In this document: positions 60,387 through 64,000 of the stretch, one piece after another | How positions within the stretch are numbered: position 1 is the first letter of the stretch | How the letters are laid out: each line of letters starts with the position of its first letter | DNA from: Protonemura montana | Taxonomy: Eukaryota; Arthropoda; Insecta; Plecoptera; Nemouridae | Assembly (NCBI GenBank): GCA_947568835.1 | Contig: OX387606.1 | Location: 21,801,225-21,865,224, forward strand | Reading direction: 5' to 3' | Length of the DNA stretch: 64,000 nucleotides | Notes under the pieces: model-generated | Told to the model about the DNA's origin: nothing | The model's input: only the letters and a program-made list of their open reading frames with translations | The model's database searches: none | Made by a program: the position numbers and the translations under genes

Positions 60387-62165
60387 GTGTTTAGGGTTTG
60401 TTTATGTTTGGGGAGAACCTAGATTTTGTTATCCACTGGTGTGAAAGATCCCAGCAGCTTAGTTCAGAAGGGTTGCAGTTTGGGGGAAGGGATCTTCTTG
60501 TGAGAGGATGTCTAATGATTTGTTACTGAGATTTTGCAGGGGGTCTGTTAGTTTGAGGTATATGGAAATTTCGGAATTGAAGTCTGAGGTGAGGTCATTG
60601 GGTAGGGGGTGGTATGTGGAAGTATTGTTTAGTTGTCGGTTGGCTGCAATTGTAGTCAGGGTGGTTAAGTATGACTGTCGTGGAACCTTTGTCTACCGGT
60701 AGTATTATGATTGTTGTTGCATTAAAGTTGGTGAAGGGTTCAAATTTGGAAAGGTTTCGAGACTTAGGGAGGGAGGTTGGAAAATGCGTGGCAGATAAAT
60801 TTGATAGAGTGACTTTATTATTATCATCACTATTACCATCTCAAAAATTGATGCCCAAACGTGGACTCGATTTTGATCTCCACCTATCGCGGGTGTTGCT
60901 CTAACTCATTGAGCTACTTGGACACTGGCTTTTTGAGACGATTTTAGTGTAAAATACATAATAATAAAAAGTATAAAATACACTAAAATTTTCTCAAAAA
61001 GCCTGTGTCCAAGTAACTCAATGGGTTAGAGCAACACCCGCGATAGGTGGAGATCAGGGTTCAAGTACCCGTTTGGGCATCAATTTTTGAGACTGTTAAA
61101 GTGTTAATAATAAGAAAATACACCGCGCATTGCAAGCGTTTGCAATTTAAATCAGATTTCATCTAAATTGACAGTGTGGTGTCTATGTAGCGTTCGTATG
61201 GGTGATAAGATGGTAAGGGTGGTGGCTTGCAGTTAGAGTAATTTTTTTATTTGGCTATGTGGGGTCTTGTGTTTTGTCTACTGGTGGTGCCTACGGGTTG
61301 TTGGAACAGTAGTATTTTAGGCATAGGTTTTGGGCAAATGTGGCAGCATCTTTGACTAAGTTGAAGTGATTAAATTTGGAGGTCGGTGCAAATGACAGTC
61401 TTTTGTTTAACACGCTGGTTTCTGTCTGGGACTAGATGTGGTCAGAAAGTTTTAACTGCTTGACAGTGGCCGACAGGTGTCGATGTGTCTGTCGTGCCTG
61501 TTGGGTGGTTAGTCAGTTTACCGGTCGAGGTATGAGCAAGAGGGGTGGGTGTGTGTTTTGCCGTGTAGGTATGGATGGGTAGAGATGGATTGTGGGTGTG
61601 ACAGACGGATCAGGTAGATGTAGAAGCGTTGCGAGGCTTGGTGTTTGACCAATTAGAGGGGGTGCCATATATGGGAGGGTTGCAATAACTGCTTCACGAT
61701 AAAAATGATCAAATCCTTTCCTCCAAACTGCAACCCTTCCAACTACGCCGCTGGGAACTTTTAAACCAGTGGTTAACAAAATTCAGGTTCCCTCCAAACC
61801 TAAAGAAAAGATAAACACCCGCCCCCTCCCCCCTCCCCCGCTCTTCTAAATTATTTCGATATTTTTATCCAACATCCCTAAGAGTCAAACCCCTTTTGCA
61901 GCTTACATTTCATCGTCGCCCCCCACCACCTTCTTACCTTTCATTTTTTACCCCCTCTCCTAACCTATTTTCATTCCACCCCACCCCTGTCTCACTCCTA
62001 CCCCACAGTATGGAACAGGTAGGGACAACAATCAGTCTCTTCTCTCCAGTGATGAAGACAACAGCCGAAACGTTAACAAAGAATTTCCATTATCGCAGCC
62101 TGCTATTTCCGCTCGGTGAGTTCCGCACTCTTCCTTTACTTTCCCAATCAACATATTCGTTATAC
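60060..62165 (-). mobile_element. decayed Penelope-like retroelement with inverted terminal repeats
   Basis: The left end (60060-60320) and right end (61920-62165) are inverted copies of about 250 bp, sharing GTGGGGTAGGGGTGAGACAG and AACGTTTCGGCTGTTG. Minus-strand translation of 60430-60780 gives IIIVLPVDKGSTTVILN, close to the PADKG block near the N-terminus of Penelope-like reverse transcriptases. 61330-61430 gives LSFAPTSKFNHFNLVKD, a block upstream of it. Stops and frameshifts are frequent and the catalytic palm is missing. A 29-G run lies at 60356-60384. Confidence 0.7.
60838..61165. repeat. inverted pair of tRNA-derived SINEs nested in the Penelope-like element
   Basis: The left copy (minus) and right copy (plus) meet head to head across about 25 bp. 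Each has TGAGCTACTTGGACAC or its counterpart, box B GGGTTCAAGTACCC (right copy), and the arms ACTAAAAT...TCTCAAAAA and TTTTTGAGACTGTTAAAGTG. The right copy ends in GCGCATTGCAAGCGTTTGCA. It interrupts the reverse-transcriptase remnant. Confidence 0.8.
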
Positions 62166-62387
62166 TCCGAAAAGTCCAAGTTGATGCAGGGGGTCCAAGT
62201 TGAAATGTGCCCTGAAAGTTTGATTGCACTCAGAGCACGCCTTTGGCTGCTAGAGCGCAAACAAACACAGACACACAAAAACAAAAATGCAAAAGTGACT
62301 TTTCTCTGGGGTATGTAAAATTTCAAGCAAATGTGCCATGAAATCAGCCCACCCTGGTGTGAAAGGCTTACCAAACTTGGACAGCGA

Positions 62388-63802
62388 TCACTGGTGCACG
62401 AAGTGGAGGATCTCGAAGCCGACTTCGACCATGATGAGCACAATGATCATCCACTCGAGACGCACGTGGTGTCGGTCGCTGAGGTGGGCAGACAGAAGCT
62501 CTACGAGTTCCACGCAATGGTTCAACTTCTCATTCATCACCTAAATAAACGATGGCATTTGTAAGTACGATCTTTGCCCGATATTCTCGCGAATGCAGTG
62601 TCGTTATCATATCAAGACGTGCCCCAAAGCACATGAATTTCGAGCTGGTTCTTGCCATCCTGGTGTAGAACTGGAGGAGCAAAAGTTTTTAAGTACCCAT
62701 CGCCAGTAGTGCTTAGTGACTTTTGGTGGTCCGTTGGCGGGCGGTCAGTGGCGTAACATGGACACCAGAGCCAGACACCTCAGCAACAAATTTTATTATG
62801 AAAAGCAGAATAGTTAAAATTCTGCAAACTGCCTATCTCCTTAGTCTCATAAGATAAAAGATAGAAACGAAGAAGATAAAAAAGTTGACACAACTTTCAT
62901 ATTATTGTGGATCACAACTATCAATTTACTTCTCTAGGTAGTTTTGTAGCCACCCCACTTACCACATCCCCCTACGCATATCCAGCTTTTTGGCATATTA
63001 TGCACCAACATTTGCATTGCAATTTTTGACTGATTTCTTTCAAATACACACGGGGTCTAAAATAGAAACGCAAAAAGATGTCCTGAAAATGTCATCAAAA
63101 CACAAGCTGCCATTTGGCCGGTAGAGCACACAATAACAAACACAATCGAGCGCTTTATTTTTAGGGCTAATGAAACCGAAGATTTCCCTTTTTTAGATTT
63201 CACTTAATAACCTCTCAAATGTTGCCTAAACGGGGACTGGAGCCCCGATCTCCACATGCCGTGGGTGTTGGACATATAGCTACTTGGACATATTATTTTC
63301 GAGAGGATTTTAGTGCATTTGATGAGAATGACAGATATCCAAGGAGTAGAACCAAGAGGCTGTGAATACTCACAGTCACTCTGATTGTTGTGACGCTATA
63401 CCACGTCACAACCATCCAGTCTTTTGCAACTACAATTTTTCGTTTGATGCGTTTTATGCTGTGAAAATGGATAAGTCATACCCTAAAAGAACCTAAATTT
63501 GTCATTGAGCCTAAATCGGAACAGTACATTGACACATCGATTAGATGTCCCTCTTCAAAAACCCTCTCAGCTAGCGGAGTCAGATTGCCTGGTTTTCAAG
63601 TCACCTTCGTGCGTCGAGCGATGCAGAAGTACGAGCAGGTCTGCAGATAGAGGGCCTCCAGCTGATCACGGTCCCAGTAGAAGTCAGGGGTGTCCAGCAG
63701 GTCAGAGCCAAGGTTGATGTGATGACGCAACGCAAACAGCTGGCCGGTCTTCCGCAGCACGTCATCACGGGACATGCTGATCCTGGTGCCTTTACGCAAG
63801 TC
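62388..63802 (-). CDS. RMND1: RMND1-like (DUF155) mitochondrial protein, C-terminal two exons
   Basis: Exon 63605-63802 (66 codons) reads VLRKTGQLFALRHHINLGSD and TPDFYWDRDQLEALY, a near-diagnostic RMND1 block. The final exon 62388-62540 (50 codons, TGA stop) reads VMNEKLNHCVELVELL and RLEWMIIVLIMVEVGFEIL, the family C-terminal coiled segment and single membrane helix. Both junctions are phase 0 (donor AAG|GTGACT, acceptor TTTAG). The family protein sits at the inner mitochondrial membrane and supports mitochondrial translation. Upstream exons, including the start and targeting peptide, lie beyond the right edge; the sequence after 63802 is intron. The intron contains a SINE. Confidence 0.93.
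63195..63425 (-). repeat. tRNA-derived SINE in the last RMND1 intron
   Basis: Contains the reversed core CGGGGACTGGAGCCCCGATC, the arm GAGAGGATTTTAGTGCATTT and the head segment TGAATACTCACAGTCACTCT ending near GTGACGCTATACCACGTCAC. It is the same family as the 41.35-42.0 kb pair, with part of the tRNA-like core deleted. Confidence 0.75.
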
Positions 63803-64000
63803 CTGCCAAGGGGGAAACGTGAACGTGTTAGCCTTTATACATACATGGCAAACAGGAAAAAAATCTGGTAGTTGTAAGAGAGAAAACTAGGGCTTCGCCC
63901 AAAGCGCCCTCTGGCCGTGGCGCAGTTGTTATGGCAGGGGGATTTGCCCCCTGTCTATGCCCCCCCCTTTCTTTATATTTCATCTATCCATTCCATGTTC

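Noticed and set aside
62090-62443. 117-codon minus-strand frame at the RMND1 end
   Set aside because: It overlaps the RMND1 last exon in another frame and runs into the Penelope terminus. The RMND1 frame is supported by the family match.

Overview
This window is eukaryotic nuclear DNA, most likely from an invertebrate metazoan. The genes are split into many short exons (30-590 bp) with GT-AG introns. GC-rich exons sit in AT-rich introns and intergenic DNA that is full of non-LTR and Penelope-like retroelements, hAT-type and TA-target MITEs, tRNA- and 5S-derived SINEs and minisatellites. The species cannot be named from sequence alone.

Six gene models can be assembled, each with reading phase consistent across the junctions except at one RNF216 donor. 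Left to right they are: (1) a minus-strand coiled-coil gene running off the left edge (1-1147), tentatively CENP-K-like; (2) a ZC3H11A-like triple CCCH zinc-finger gene (minus, 3490-11015, 6 coding exons, 351 aa); (3) an FYV7/CCDC59-like rRNA-processing gene (plus, 11857-13524, 3 exons, 177 aa), head to head with ZC3H11A and probably sharing a promoter region; (4) a complete PIWI-clade Argonaute gene (plus, 22416-35132, 14 coding exons, 855 aa, catalytic D629/D700/H830 intact), with an antisense 101-aa ORF in its 5'UTR intron; (5) an RNF216/TRIAD3-like RBR E3 ubiquitin ligase (plus, 38568-51431, 13 exons, about 812 aa) with one GC-AG intron; (6) the last two exons of an RMND1-like (DUF155) mitochondrial gene (minus, 62388-63802), which continues past the right edge. 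The genes form no obvious single pathway. PIWI (transposon silencing) does lie in a very repeat-dense neighbourhood.

The accessory DNA is the most unusual part. Degenerate 5S rRNA-derived repeats occupy RNF216 introns and touch the splice sites; one 162-bp intron consists almost wholly of two copies. A 73-bp satellite recurs in introns of ZC3H11A, PIWI and RNF216, and a 41-bp minisatellite (higher-order 164-bp structure in RNF216) in introns of PIWI and RNF216. Three hAT-type elements have perfect 8-bp target duplications. A roughly 7.7-kb block (51.8-59.7 kb) carries about 14 different tRNA-like modules, many followed by the same TTTTGTTCTTCA linker, inside a repeatedly duplicated composite unit. 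A decayed Penelope-like element at 60.06-62.16 kb carries an inverted pair of tRNA-like SINEs.
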